A DNA stretch of 64,000 bases from Haliea alexandrii (lineage in GTDB: Bacteria; Pseudomonadota; Gammaproteobacteria; Pseudomonadales; Halieaceae): the NCBI RefSeq assembly GCF_003719295.1, contig NZ_RFLW01000001.1:1506955-1570954 (forward strand). The letters run 5' to 3'. A model generated the notes under the pieces. That model had not been told where the DNA came from and made no database searches. It saw only the letters and a list, made by a program, of their open reading frames with translations. The position numbers and the translations under genes were made by a program. Positions 21,655 through 30,315 of this stretch are shown piece after piece (the first letter of the stretch is position 1; every line of letters begins with the position of its first letter).

Positions 21655-22872
21655 TCAGATGACCGAACCCAGCATAAAGATCGGCAGGTACATGGCGATC
21701 ATGAGCCCGCCCACCAGCACGCCGAGTACAGACATGATGATCGGTTCCATCAGGGAGCTCAGACTGTCTACCGCGTTATCTACCGCTTCCTCGTAGTGCT
21801 GTGCAACCTTGTCCAGCATGTCGTCCAGAGCGCCGGATTCCTCGCCAATCGAAACCATCTGCAGCAGCATGTTGGGGAACAGGCCGGTGGCGCGGATGGC
21901 CTGGTAGAGCGTGGTGCCGGTGGTGACATCATCGCGGATCTGCAAAATCGCCTTGCTGTACACCGAGTTGCCGGCGGCACCGGCTGTGGAGTTCAGGGCA
22001 TCCACCAGCGGCACGCCCGCGGCAAAGGTTGTGGCGAGGGTACGCGAGAAACGGGCGACGACCGCATCGTGCACGATGCCCCCGACGACAGGCAGCCGCA
22101 GTGCGACCCGGTCCAGCGCCTCGGAAAAAGCCACGGAGCGGTGTTTGGCTTCCTTGAAGCCGAATCCGGCGGCGACCATGCCGATAAGGATGATAAACCA
22201 CCACTCCTGCATGAAGTTCGACAGGCCCACAACCATCAGCGTGAAGGCTGGCAGATCCGAGCCGAAGCTGCGGAACGTGTCGGCAAACTGCGGCACCACC
22301 TTGATTAACAGAATCGCCGTCACCACAATGGCCACGATCACCACGGCGGTAGGGTAGGTCATGGCCTTCTTGATCTTGGCCTTGAGCTGCTCGGTTTTTT
22401 CCTTGTAGGTCGCCACCCGGCTCAGCATGACTTCCAGCGTACCGGAGGCTTCACCCGAGGCCACCAGGCTGCAAAAGAGATCGTCGAATTGCCGTGGGTA
22501 CTTGGCCAGGGAGGGGGCCAGGCCAGAGCCGGAGGCCACATCGTTCTTGATGCTGACCACCAGTTCGCGCATGCGCGGCTTGTCCAGGCCCTCCGCGACA
22601 ATATCGAAACTCTGCACGAGTGGCACACCCGCCTTCATCATGGTGGCGAGTTGCCGGGTGAAAATGGCAATGTCCGCCGCCTTGATCGGCTTGCCGCTGC
22701 CACCGAACAGGGGCTTGGCTTTTTTCTTCACCGTTTTCGGCTTGATGCCCTGGGTGCGCAACTGGGCGCGGGCTACCCCCGAACTCTGGGCGGTAATTTC
22801 ACCCTGCGTGGTGCGTCCATTGCGATCGACGCCGTTCCACACAAATACGTTTTTTGCCGCGTTGGTTGCCAT
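21655..22872 (-). CDS. pilC: Type IV pilus inner-membrane platform protein PilC
   Basis: PilC is the membrane platform that couples PilB rotation to pilin insertion. The 405-residue protein has two GspF-type cytoplasmic domains (FTRQLATMMKAGVPL near residue 71 and FSRTLATTFAAGVPLVDAL near residue 272) and three membrane segments, the last near the C-terminus (SVLGVLVGGLMIAMYLPIF). Length matches P. aeruginosa PilC (about 406). It lies 34 bases downstream of pilB. Confidence 0.95.
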   Translation of the reverse strand: MATNAAKNVFVWNGVDRNGRTTQGEITAQSSGVARAQLRTQGIKPKTVKKKAKPLFGGSGKPIKAADIAIFTRQLATMMKAGVPLVQSFDIVAEGLDKPRMRELVVSIKNDVASGSGLAPSLAKYPRQFDDLFCSLVASGEASGTLEVMLSRVATYKEKTEQLKAKIKKAMTYPTAVVIVAIVVTAILLIKVVPQFADTFRSFGSDLPAFTLMVVGLSNFMQEWWFIILIGMVAAGFGFKEAKHRSVAFSEALDRVALRLPVVGGIVHDAVVARFSRTLATTFAAGVPLVDALNSTAGAAGNSVYSKAILQIRDDVTTGTTLYQAIRATGLFPNMLLQMVSIGEESGALDDMLDKVAQHYEEAVDNAVDSLSSLMEPIIMSVLGVLVGGLMIAMYLPIFMLGSVI

Positions 22873-22906
22873 AGTCTCGTCCGTTCAGCACGTGGTTACG
22901 CAGTTT

Positions 22907-24625
22907 CTAATCGGTGGTCACCCGGTGTACTTCTTCCAGACTGGTCATGCCCTTGAGCACCTTGACCAGTGCCGCCTGGTGCAGGTCGTGGAAGCCTTCG
23001 GCCCTGGCCTGCTTGTGGATTTCCATGGCATTGCCCTGGGACAGGATCAGCTGGGCAATGGTCGGGGTGACGCGCACCACCTCGTAAATGCCCACGCGAC
23101 CCTTGTAGCCGTCCGTGCAGAGATCGCAGCCCACGGCGCGGCGGATATCAGCGTCTACCAACTGCTCTTCCGTGAAACCGGCTTTCAGCAGAACCTCGGT
23201 GGGCAGCTCGGCCGGCTCGCTGCATTCCTTGCACAGGCGGCGGGCAAGACGCTGGGCGATAATCAGGTTGACAGAGGTGGCCAGGTTGAACGAAGGCACG
23301 CCCATGTTGAGCAGGCGGGTTACCGTTTCCGCGGCGCTGTTGGTGTGCAGGGTGGATAGCACCAGGTGGCCCGTCTGTGCCGCCTTGATGGCGATTTCCG
23401 CGGTTTCCAGGTCGCGGATCTCACCCACCATGATCACGTCCGGGTCCTGGCGCAGGAAAGAGCGCAGGGCCTCGGCGAAGTTGAGCCCCACCTTGGGGTT
23501 CACGTGTACCTGATTGACGCCTTCCATATTGATTTCCACCGGGTCTTCCGCGGTGGAAATATTGCGCTCCGGCTGGTTCAGCAGATTAATGCCGGTGTAT
23601 AGCGACACCGTTTTACCCGAGCCGGTGGGGCCGGTGACCAGAATCATGCCCTGCGGTTTGCTCAATGCATCCAGGTACATTTGCTTCTGGTCTTCCTCGT
23701 AGCCGAGTGCATCGATACCCATTTGCGCACTGCTCGGATCCAGAATACGCAGCACCACCTTTTCGCCAAACAGGGTGGGCAGGGTGTTCACCCGGAAGTC
23801 GATGGCGCGGTTGCGTGACAGCTTCATCTGAATGCGCCCGTCCTGCGGTACGCGACGCTCGGAAATGTCCATCTGCGACATGATTTTCAGGCGCGCCGCC
23901 ATACGTGCGGACAGGTTCTTGGGTGGCTTCACCACCTCGCGCAGAATGCCATCGGTGCGGAAGCGGACCCGGTAGTTCTTCTCGTAGGGCTCGAAATGAA
24001 TATCCGAAGCGCCCTGTTTGATGGCGTCGACCAGTACTTTGTTGATAAAACGCACGATGGGGGTTTCATCCAGCGCCTCGGTCCCTGAATCCTCCTTGCT
24101 GCTGTCCTCGCCACCGGAGATATCGATGTTTTCGAAGTCTTCGGATTCCAGGTCACCCAGGCCTTCGGAGAGGTTGTCCTGCGATTCTGTCCACTCGGTG
24201 ATGACCGTGTTGAGGCTGCGCTCCTCCACCAGAATGGCATCGGTATTGACGCCGGTGTGGAACTTGATCTCGTCGAGCGCAGCCAGGTTGGTGGGGTCGG
24301 AGACGGCAATGAACAGGCGGTTGCCGCGGCGAAACAGTGGCAGGGCGTGGTGCTTGGTAACGAGGTTGATGTCTACCAGGCCGCTGGGCAGACTGGCCGT
24401 GTTGAAAGCGTGGATGTCGAACAGGGGTACGCCGAACTCATTGGACGCGATCTCGGCAATTTTGTGGCTGTCGAGGTCGAGCTTGTCAACGAGGTACTTG
24501 ACCAGCGGCACGCGCTGAAAGGTCGACTCGCGCTGCGCCTCCTTGGCTGCCTCCGCGCTCAGCAGCCCTTCAACGACAAGGCGCCCCGCCAGGCCACTTA
24601 GCTGCCCAATTGCTCTCTCATTCAT
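22907..24625 (-). CDS. pilB: Type IV pilus extension ATPase PilB
   Basis: PilB is the hexameric ATPase that powers pilus extension. The open frame begins at 24664, but the ATG at 24625 starts MNERAIGQLSGLAGRL, which lines up better with known PilB N-termini and gives 572 residues. Visible are the N-terminal MshEN/GspE_N-like region, Walker A GPTGSGKTVSLY near residue 331, Walker B PDVIMVGEIRD near residue 393, and Zn-type cysteines CKEC and CDLC near residues 463 and 500. The real start could be either ATG. Confidence 0.95.
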   Translation of the reverse strand: MNERAIGQLSGLAGRLVVEGLLSAEAAKEAQRESTFQRVPLVKYLVDKLDLDSHKIAEIASNEFGVPLFDIHAFNTASLPSGLVDINLVTKHHALPLFRRGNRLFIAVSDPTNLAALDEIKFHTGVNTDAILVEERSLNTVITEWTESQDNLSEGLGDLESEDFENIDISGGEDSSKEDSGTEALDETPIVRFINKVLVDAIKQGASDIHFEPYEKNYRVRFRTDGILREVVKPPKNLSARMAARLKIMSQMDISERRVPQDGRIQMKLSRNRAIDFRVNTLPTLFGEKVVLRILDPSSAQMGIDALGYEEDQKQMYLDALSKPQGMILVTGPTGSGKTVSLYTGINLLNQPERNISTAEDPVEINMEGVNQVHVNPKVGLNFAEALRSFLRQDPDVIMVGEIRDLETAEIAIKAAQTGHLVLSTLHTNSAAETVTRLLNMGVPSFNLATSVNLIIAQRLARRLCKECSEPAELPTEVLLKAGFTEEQLVDADIRRAVGCDLCTDGYKGRVGIYEVVRVTPTIAQLILSQGNAMEIHKQARAEGFHDLHQAALVKVLKGMTSLEEVHRVTTD

Positions 24626-24797
24626 CCTGCCTGCATCCCTGGGGGTCGCATTATTTTCGTCCATCTTGTTACAAGTATACCCACAGAAAGTTCATGCTAA
24701 TACCCTGAGTACGCTGTAAAAGCATGATTTTATGTGGATTTTTGCCGATTTCGGCGGGCAGCTTCCGGGGCTGGAGGCAAGCCGTGGCAATAAGGTG

Positions 24798-24814
24798 GTG
24801 ACAAAAATCGTCAC
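24798..24814. repeat. Inverted repeat GTGAC-N7-GTCAC upstream of pilA
   Basis: A perfect five-base dyad (arms 24798-24802 and 24810-24814) lies about 130 bases upstream of the sigma-54 element, a normal distance for an enhancer-binding activator such as PilR. The activator and the function are inferred. Confidence 0.4.
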
Positions 24815-24839
24815 ATCCGGTCGCTCTATGACCCAAAAT

Positions 24840-24880
24840 GGTCAGGTCGGCACTCGGATACCCACCGCTTTTGCCTGACC
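24840..24880. repeat. Inverted repeat GGTCAGG-N27-CCTGACC upstream of pilA
   Basis: Seven-base perfect arms lie at 24840-24846 and 24874-24880, about 60-100 bases before the sigma-54 promoter. The arm-to-arm spacing is close to three or four helical turns, as expected for two activator dimers on one DNA face. Function is inferred. Confidence 0.4.
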
Positions 24881-24892
24881 GTTGGTTTCAAC

Positions 24893-24910
24893 CTCCTGTT
24901 TTATCAGGAG
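24893..24910. repeat. Perfect hairpin CTCCTG-TTTTAT-CAGGAG before the pilA promoter
   Basis: Six-base arms at 24893-24898 and 24905-24910 flank a six-base AT-rich loop, 31 bases upstream of the -24 element. It has no U-tract and so is unlikely to be a terminator. A protein-binding dyad is more likely. Confidence 0.45.
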
Positions 24911-24941
24911 AAACTGTCATTTCGCCAAGCATATCCTCATG

Positions 24942-24956
24942 TGGCACGCTTTATGC
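24942..24956 (+). promoter_or_regulatory. Sigma-54 (-24/-12) promoter of pilA
   Basis: TGGCACGCTTTATGC matches the RpoN consensus TGGCACG-N4-TTGC at every fixed base except one (A for T at the first position of TTGC), with correct GG-to-GC spacing. Initiation about 12 bases downstream would leave a leader of roughly 60 bases before the pilA ATG at 25031. In P. aeruginosa pilA is RpoN- and PilR-dependent, so the same control is expected here. pilS/pilR are not in this window. Confidence 0.85.
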
Positions 24957-25030
24957 TTTCCTTGGAGTGCTACGCGCTCTCCGAGCACGCGTGCGGACCA
25001 AACACCCCGCAGGGGACAGGAGTAAGGAAC

Positions 25031-25486
25031 ATGAAAATGCAGAATGTACAAAAGGGTTTCACCCTGATCGAACTGATGATCGTTATCGCGATCGTGGGTA
25101 TTCTGGCTGCCATCGCGCTGCCGGCGTACCAGGACTACACAGTGCGTGCGAAGATGTCTGAGCCGCTGGCTGCGCTTGCAGAGGCGAAAACAACGATTGC
25201 GGAGTACTATTCAACAACTGGCAATCTGCCTACTGCAGCGGCAGCGGGTATTAATGACTTTCCTAACAAAGATATTGTGAAATCTGTGATTTATTCCAGC
25301 ACAGCCAATGTCGGTCCTTTGCTTACCGCAATTGTGCAGCCAGGGGTGATCCCAGGCACGGCTGGGGATGAATTTGTGCTCTCTGGCACTACTCGTGCTG
25401 ATCGCTCCATTGAGTGGAAATGTAAGCCGATTACTGGCGCCTCTGGCATCCCCGCTAAGTTCCTCCCGGCTAACTGCCGCGGCTAA
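25031..25486 (+). CDS. pilA: Type IV major pilin PilA
   Basis: PilA is the structural subunit of type IV pili. From ATG 25031 (AAGGAAC upstream) the 151-residue prepilin has a nine-residue leader ending in G9, cleavage before F10, and the hydrophobic N-terminal helix [20 protein letters not shown] with Glu at mature position 5. Two cysteines, C131 and C149, form the expected C-terminal disulfide loop. The longer open frame starting at 24941 overlaps the promoter and is rejected. Base composition is lower in GC than the neighbours, as is common for pilins. It is the likely substrate of PilD. Confidence 0.95.
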   Translation: MKMQNVQKGFTLIELMIVIAIVGILAAIALPAYQDYTVRAKMSEPLAALAEAKTTIAEYYSTTGNLPTAAAAGINDFPNKDIVKSVIYSSTANVGPLLTAIVQPGVIPGTAGDEFVLSGTTRADRSIEWKCKPITGASGIPAKFLPANCRG

Positions 25487-25503
25487 AACTTCGCTGAGTA
25501 CCG

Positions 25504-25531
25504 AAAAGCCCGGCACCGCCGGGCTTTTTTT
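25504..25531 (+). terminator. Rho-independent terminator of pilA
   Basis: AGCCCGGC at 25507-25514 and GCCGGGCT at 25518-25525 form a perfect eight-base stem with a three-base loop, followed by seven T residues and preceded by four A. This would end most pilA transcripts before the glycosyltransferase-like genes. Confidence 0.92.
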
Positions 25532-25600
25532 CGCCCACAGTTTTTGCCTGCAGCCTAAAGCGTTATACACTCCTTTCCCCCCGTGTTTAGAGAGTGTCAC

Positions 25601-27562
25601 GTGCCGCCCAGTCCCTTGGCCACCGTTGTGAAAAATCCCCAGCCCCGCTGGTTGGTGGTGTTCCTGCTGGGCATTGCGGCGATCGTTTACGCCTGTAACG
25701 CGGGTGATGACTTCCTCTTTGACGATACGCCGGCACTTAGCGGCAACGAACTGGTCCAGATATCCGGCGCGCGATTCGACGAGTGGCGCACGGCGGCACT
25801 CAGCTCTAACGCAGGCCCGCTCAGCCGCCCCTTGACCATGGTGACCTTTGCCCTGCAGCACGCGCTTGATGATGGTTTCAGCGCGCGCTCCCTGAAGCTG
25901 GGCAATATCGCGATTCACCTGACGATTGGCGTATTGCTGTTCTTTCTTTTTCGCACACTGCTCGCGGAATGGGTGTCGCAAGGCCGTTTACACACTCCCG
26001 TTGGGTGGGTCGCAGCCGTGGCAGCGGGGCTGTGGCTGCTGCACCCGCTGCATGTGTCCACTGTGCTCTACGCGGTGCAACGCATGGCGCAGTTGTCGAC
26101 GCTGTTTGTTGTGCTGGGCCTGTTCCTGTTTGTGCGCTGGCGTTCGCGCTGGGCCGTGCAGGGCGCGGGCGTCGATGAGGTGGTCGCCGCGGCGCTCTGG
26201 TTGTTCCTGGTGGTGATATTCGCCGTGCTGAGCAAGGAAAATGGTGCGCTGCTGTTGTGGCTGGTGCCGGCGGTGGAGGTTGCGGTATACCGCGGCCGTT
26301 GGGCGGGGCAACGGCTGCCGCTACTGGTGTTCGCGGGCTGGTTCCTGCTGTTGCTGCCGCTGGCGTTGATTGCGCTGATTTTCTGGCTTTCCCCCGAGAC
26401 GTTTCTGGGGGGGTATGCGCAGCGTAATTTCACGCTGGAGGAGCGTCTTCTTACACAGTCCCGTGTGCTGTGGCAGTACGCGGGTTGGATCGCGTGGCCC
26501 AATATTCTGAGCATGGGGTTTCAGCACGACGATATTGTGCTGTCGTCGGGCTGGCTCAATCCCGTGTCGACGCTGATTGCGCTGCTCGCCTGGCTGGCGC
26601 TGCTGGTGCTGGCCCTCTGGCAGCGCGCACGCTGGCCGCTGTTGCTGCTGGCGGTATTGATTTATCTCGTTGGTCACAGCATGGAGTCCAGCTTTCTTGC
26701 CCTGGAGATGGTTTATGAGCATCGCAACTATCTGCCGAGTATTGGCGTGTGCCTGCTGCTGGGTTTTGCGCTGGTTGAGCTGTTGCGCCGTTTATCGCCT
26801 GCCCGCGGTGCAGTAGCGTCAGTTGCGTTGGTAGCGGTGGTTGCCCTGCTGTTGGCTGTGCGCAGTCACACCTGGTCCGACGACCTCACCTTGTCGCGCA
26901 CGAACGTTGCCCGTCATCCCGCCTCCGTGCGCTCCAACTATTTTTATGGCAATGCTCTATTGCGCCAATATCGCTTGCGTGAGTCGCTGGGTCTTTCCGA
27001 CAAGGATGCAGAAGCAAGCCTGGCTGTTGGGCGCCACTATATGGAGCTGATGCACCAACGGGACCCGGCGGATATCGGTGCGCTGGTGATGCTGTATTAC
27101 CTGGATAGCCTGTTTTTCCCCGAGCTGGGTGCGCACACCGACTGGCTTTCAACGCTGCAGGCGGCATTGCCTGGCCGTGTACTCAAGGCATCGGACAGGA
27201 ATGCCCTGCAGGTGTTGGCCGAGTGCATGGGTGACGGCAAGTGCGCTACGGCGGAAGTCGAGGTAGAAAAGTTGTTTGCAGCGCTGGGGCGCCATTCTCT
27301 TACGCCGTCTGATCTCGATAGTCTCCGTTACTCGTACCTGCAAGCCAGTGGCGCACCGCCAGACGAGTTGCTTGCCGTCCTGGAGGATGCGCTCGCACGC
27401 GCGCCGGGTCAGCTGAGTTATTACCCCTATCTACTCGCCCAGTACGGTGAGCTCGGTGACGCCGAAGGACTCCTGCGTTCCGCCGGGCAATGGATGCAGT
27501 ACGACACTAATCGTCGGCAGCTACCACTGCAACGTCAGCTCTTCGCCGGGGCGAACCCCTGA
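25601..27562 (+). CDS. TMTC-like GT-C family membrane glycosyltransferase (first of two)
   Basis: A 653-residue protein, probably a polyprenyl-phosphate-sugar-dependent glycosyltransferase. Start GTG 25601 follows AGAGAG; GTG 25583 is the alternative. The N-terminal two-thirds has about ten membrane segments; the acidic pair in FLFDDTPALSGN (residues 41-42) sits in the first extracytoplasmic loop, as in GT-C enzymes. Further similarity to eukaryotic TMTC proteins is seen in GPLSRPLTMVTFALQHAL, LHPLHVSTVLYAVQRMAQ and AVLSKENGALLLWLVP. The C-terminal part is soluble, where TMTC proteins have TPR repeats. It follows pilA and overlaps its paralogue by one base. A role in pilin glycosylation is inference. 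Confidence 0.7.
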   Translation: MPPSPLATVVKNPQPRWLVVFLLGIAAIVYACNAGDDFLFDDTPALSGNELVQISGARFDEWRTAALSSNAGPLSRPLTMVTFALQHALDDGFSARSLKLGNIAIHLTIGVLLFFLFRTLLAEWVSQGRLHTPVGWVAAVAAGLWLLHPLHVSTVLYAVQRMAQLSTLFVVLGLFLFVRWRSRWAVQGAGVDEVVAAALWLFLVVIFAVLSKENGALLLWLVPAVEVAVYRGRWAGQRLPLLVFAGWFLLLLPLALIALIFWLSPETFLGGYAQRNFTLEERLLTQSRVLWQYAGWIAWPNILSMGFQHDDIVLSSGWLNPVSTLIALLAWLALLVLALWQRARWPLLLLAVLIYLVGHSMESSFLALEMVYEHRNYLPSIGVCLLLGFALVELLRRLSPARGAVASVALVAVVALLLAVRSHTWSDDLTLSRTNVARHPASVRSNYFYGNALLRQYRLRESLGLSDKDAEASLAVGRHYMELMHQRDPADIGALVMLYYLDSLFFPELGAHTDWLSTLQAALPGRVLKASDRNALQVLAECMGDGKCATAEVEVEKLFAALGRHSLTPSDLDSLRYSYLQASGAPPDELLAVLEDALARAPGQLSYYPYLLAQYGELGDAEGLLRSAGQWMQYDTNRRQLPLQRQLFAGANP

Positions 27563-29442
27563 TGTCAGTTCGTTTCAACAGGTTCTGGTTGATTGCAGCG
27601 TTCGGCTTGCTGCTCGCCGCGACGGCATGGCTTTACGCCCCCGGGATTCACGGCCCGGCATTGCTTGATGACCGGACCAGTGTCACCTTGCTGGAAACGG
27701 ACGTGGATTCACGGCAGCTCGTAGAGCAGGTGCTGGGTGACGGCTCAGGGCCGCTGGGTCGGCCCGTGACAATGGCCACTTTCGTCGCCGAGCGGGCGCT
27801 GTTGGGTGCGGATTTGCGCTGGAGCAAGGCGATCAACATTGCCCTGCATGTGGTCAATGGCGTGTTGCTTGCGTGGTTCATTCTTTTGCTGCTTCGCGGT
27901 TCCGGGTATTCGCGCAGTCTGGCGGTAGCACTGCTGGCTGCAGGTCTGTGGCTGGTGTCACCGCTGTGGGTGAGCACGGTGCTCTATGCCGTGCAGCGCA
28001 TGGCCATGCTGGCGTGCACCTTCATGCTGCTGACGCTGATCACCTACCTGCAGTGGCGAGCGGCTTACGTCCGCGGGCAGCTTGGCATCTGGCGTTTATT
28101 GGTTGTTGCCGGTTGTGCAGTGCTGGCGGTATTCGCCAAGGAAAACGGCATTGTGGTGCTTCCTGTGTTGCTGCTTCTCGAGCTGCTCTGGTTTGGTTGT
28201 CGGCGAGCGGGGGTTGTCGATCGCAGACTGCTTGCCGTCGTGCTTGGACTGCTGGTGCTGGGAGCGTTATCGGTGGTCTCTGTTTTCTTGCTGGTCCCGG
28301 AACGCTTTCTGGCGCACTACACCTTGCGAGAATTCACGCTTGAGGAGCGGTTGCTCACGCAGGGCAGAATTCTCTGGGATTACCTCGGGCAGTTGGTGTG
28401 GCCGCAGACAGCGCGCATGGGGCTTTATCACGACGATGTGCTGCTTTCTCATTCTTTGACGGACCCCGTTGCAACGCGCCATGCACTGCTTGCCTGGGGT
28501 GGGGTTCTGGTTGCAGCCGCAGTGTCGTCGGGCTTCGTGCTGGGGCGCCGGGTGACCTTCTGCCTTCTCTTTTATCTGGTGGGGCACAGCGTCGAGTCGA
28601 GCGTGCTGCCGCTGGAGCTGTATTTTGAACACCGCAACTATTTCCCGGGGATCGCGGTTTTCCTGTTGGCGGCACTTTTGCTCGCCGAGCTGCAGCAGCG
28701 GTGGCGCAGGGTGGCAGCGCCGGTCATGGCGTATCTTGCGCTCGCTCTGGTTGTGTTGAGTTTCAATACCAGCTCCCAGGTGGAGATCTGGTCAAACAGC
28801 TACCTGCTGCGTTTCAATCAGATCAATGCACACCCCGCGTCTTTTCGTGCCAATGCCGACATGGCCGTGATGTATGCGAGAGCGGGCAGCCTTGAGCGTG
28901 CGCTTGAATACTCCGCTCATGCACACGAGCACACACGAGAACGGGCCGGCGATCATTACATGCGCAATCTTGCGCTCAGTTGTATTGCCGACCAACCGCT
29001 GTTGGCAACGCAGGAGCCGAATCGGCACGCACTTGTGGCCGAGCGACCTCTGAGCTCCGTTCCCACGTTGCACACCCTGGTGAAGATGTTGCAAAACGAT
29101 GAGTGCCGGCACCTGGATCGTTCTGCGTTGGCAGACACATTTGCAGCGGTATATTTGCGGCCTCAGGCAGAAGCGACTGCTTCAGGCAATATCTACGCCT
29201 TGCTCGCGGTGCTGGAAAACGCGCTGGGCCGCTATGCCAATGCCTATGAATATACGGCACGATTTCTCGCCGAGTCGCCCCAGGCAACGAGAGGGCTCTT
29301 AATGCAGCTGCATTTCAGTACCGCATTGGGTAAAGTGGACGAGGCTGACGACCTCAAGCAGCGGTTGTTGACGCTGCAGGATGCTGGAGCGTTGTCTGTT
29401 GTAGACCAAGAGACACTCGCGCTTTACCTGGAGACTGACTAG
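27562..29442 (+). CDS. TMTC-like GT-C family membrane glycosyltransferase (second of two)
   Basis: A 626-residue paralogue of the preceding protein, with the same layout: DD at residues 36-37 (GPALLDDRTSVTL), GPLGRPVTMATFVAERAL, STVLYAVQRMAMLA, VFAKENGIVVLPVLLL and the FTLEERLLTQ loop that is identical in both. It then has a soluble C-terminal region. Its ATG overlaps the previous stop (TGATG), so translation is coupled. The two copies have diverged widely outside these motifs, suggesting an old duplication with distinct substrates or acceptors. The enzymatic role is inferred from fold-level motifs; no experimental homologue can be confirmed here. Confidence 0.68.
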   Translation: MSVRFNRFWLIAAFGLLLAATAWLYAPGIHGPALLDDRTSVTLLETDVDSRQLVEQVLGDGSGPLGRPVTMATFVAERALLGADLRWSKAINIALHVVNGVLLAWFILLLLRGSGYSRSLAVALLAAGLWLVSPLWVSTVLYAVQRMAMLACTFMLLTLITYLQWRAAYVRGQLGIWRLLVVAGCAVLAVFAKENGIVVLPVLLLLELLWFGCRRAGVVDRRLLAVVLGLLVLGALSVVSVFLLVPERFLAHYTLREFTLEERLLTQGRILWDYLGQLVWPQTARMGLYHDDVLLSHSLTDPVATRHALLAWGGVLVAAAVSSGFVLGRRVTFCLLFYLVGHSVESSVLPLELYFEHRNYFPGIAVFLLAALLLAELQQRWRRVAAPVMAYLALALVVLSFNTSSQVEIWSNSYLLRFNQINAHPASFRANADMAVMYARAGSLERALEYSAHAHEHTRERAGDHYMRNLALSCIADQPLLATQEPNRHALVAERPLSSVPTLHTLVKMLQNDECRHLDRSALADTFAAVYLRPQAEATASGNIYALLAVLENALGRYANAYEYTARFLAESPQATRGLLMQLHFSTALGKVDEADDLKQRLLTLQDAGALSVVDQETLALYLETD

Positions 29443-30315
29443 TTGCGAATTTCCATTGTAATACCCGCCAGGAATGAGCAACTCGGGCTCGCGCCGCTCC
29501 TGCCACGCCTTCGCACCCTCTACCCCGACGCCGAGCTGATTGTCGTCAACGACGGCTCCGAGGACGACACCGCAGCGGTGGCCCGCAGTGCCGGTGCAAC
29601 CGTGGTTTCGCACCCCTACCCCAAGGGTAACGGTGCTGCGATCAAATCCGGCGCGCGCGCGGCGAGGGGCGATGTGCTGGTGTTTATGGACGGTGATGGC
29701 CAGCACGACCCGGCAGACATCGCCAGCCTGCTTGCGCCCATGATGCAGGGCTACGACATGGTCGTGGGTGCGCGCTCGGGGCGGTCGTCCCAGGCGAGCA
29801 TTGCGCGCTGGAGCGCCAACACGCTGTATAATCGCCTGGCCAGCTGGATGGTAAACCGGCGTATTGACGACCTCACCTCGGGGTTTCGTGCGGTGAACCG
29901 GCGCAAGTTCCTGAGCTTCCTCTACCTGCTGCCGAACGGCTTCAGTTACCCCACCACGTCCACCATGGCCTTCTTCCGTGCCGGCTATTCGGTGGGCTTT
30001 GTCCCCATCGCGGTAGAGCAGCGGGTGGGCAAGAGCCACATCAGTCCCCTGCGTGACGGGGTGCGTTTTTTCCTGATCATCTTCAAGATCGGCACCTTGT
30101 ACTCCCCACTGAAGGTGTACTTTCCGCTGTCGGTGCTGCTGGCGGGGCTGGGGCTGGCGAATTATCTGCTGGGCGCCTTCGGCAGCGGGCTGCTGCGTTT
30201 CAGCAACATGAGCTCTCTGCTGCTGCTGGCGGGCCTGGTGGTGTTTTTCATCGGTTTGATCGCCGAGCAGCTCACCAACCTGCAGTACAAGGACATTGAT
30301 CACGACCTGGATTGA
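29443..30315 (+). CDS. GT2 glycosyltransferase, polyprenyl-phosphate sugar synthase type
   Basis: This 290-residue enzyme probably transfers a sugar from a nucleotide donor to polyprenyl phosphate at the cytoplasmic face. It starts with TTG directly after the previous stop. The GT-A motifs are clear: IVIPARNEQ at the N-terminus, VVNDGSEDDT near residue 35 and the DxD in FMDGDGQHDP (residues 81-90). A C-terminal pair of membrane helices (about 225-245 and 262-280) resembles DPM1/GtrB-like synthases. Such an enzyme supplies lipid-linked sugar to GT-C transferases, which fits the two genes before it. The exact sugar is unknown. Confidence 0.8.
   Translation: MRISIVIPARNEQLGLAPLLPRLRTLYPDAELIVVNDGSEDDTAAVARSAGATVVSHPYPKGNGAAIKSGARAARGDVLVFMDGDGQHDPADIASLLAPMMQGYDMVVGARSGRSSQASIARWSANTLYNRLASWMVNRRIDDLTSGFRAVNRRKFLSFLYLLPNGFSYPTTSTMAFFRAGYSVGFVPIAVEQRVGKSHISPLRDGVRFFLIIFKIGTLYSPLKVYFPLSVLLAGLGLANYLLGAFGSGLLRFSNMSSLLLLAGLVVFFIGLIAEQLTNLQYKDIDHDLD

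Larger units (their letters stand above)
24665..25030 (+). promoter_or_regulatory. pilB/pilA divergent intergenic region
   Basis: This gene-free stretch of about 370 bases separates the left-facing pilB operon from right-facing pilA. It holds a sigma-54 promoter for pilA at 24942-24956 and three inverted repeats upstream of it (24798-24814, 24840-24880, 24893-24910). The left part, 24665-24790, is relatively AT-rich and probably contains the pilB promoter, but I cannot assign one confidently. No ORF in it resembles a gene. Confidence 0.6.

Noticed and set aside
21277-22308. A 343-residue plus-strand open frame opposite pilD and pilC
   Set aside because: Composition rich in His and Gln and no recognisable domain; pilC and pilD are clear on the other strand.
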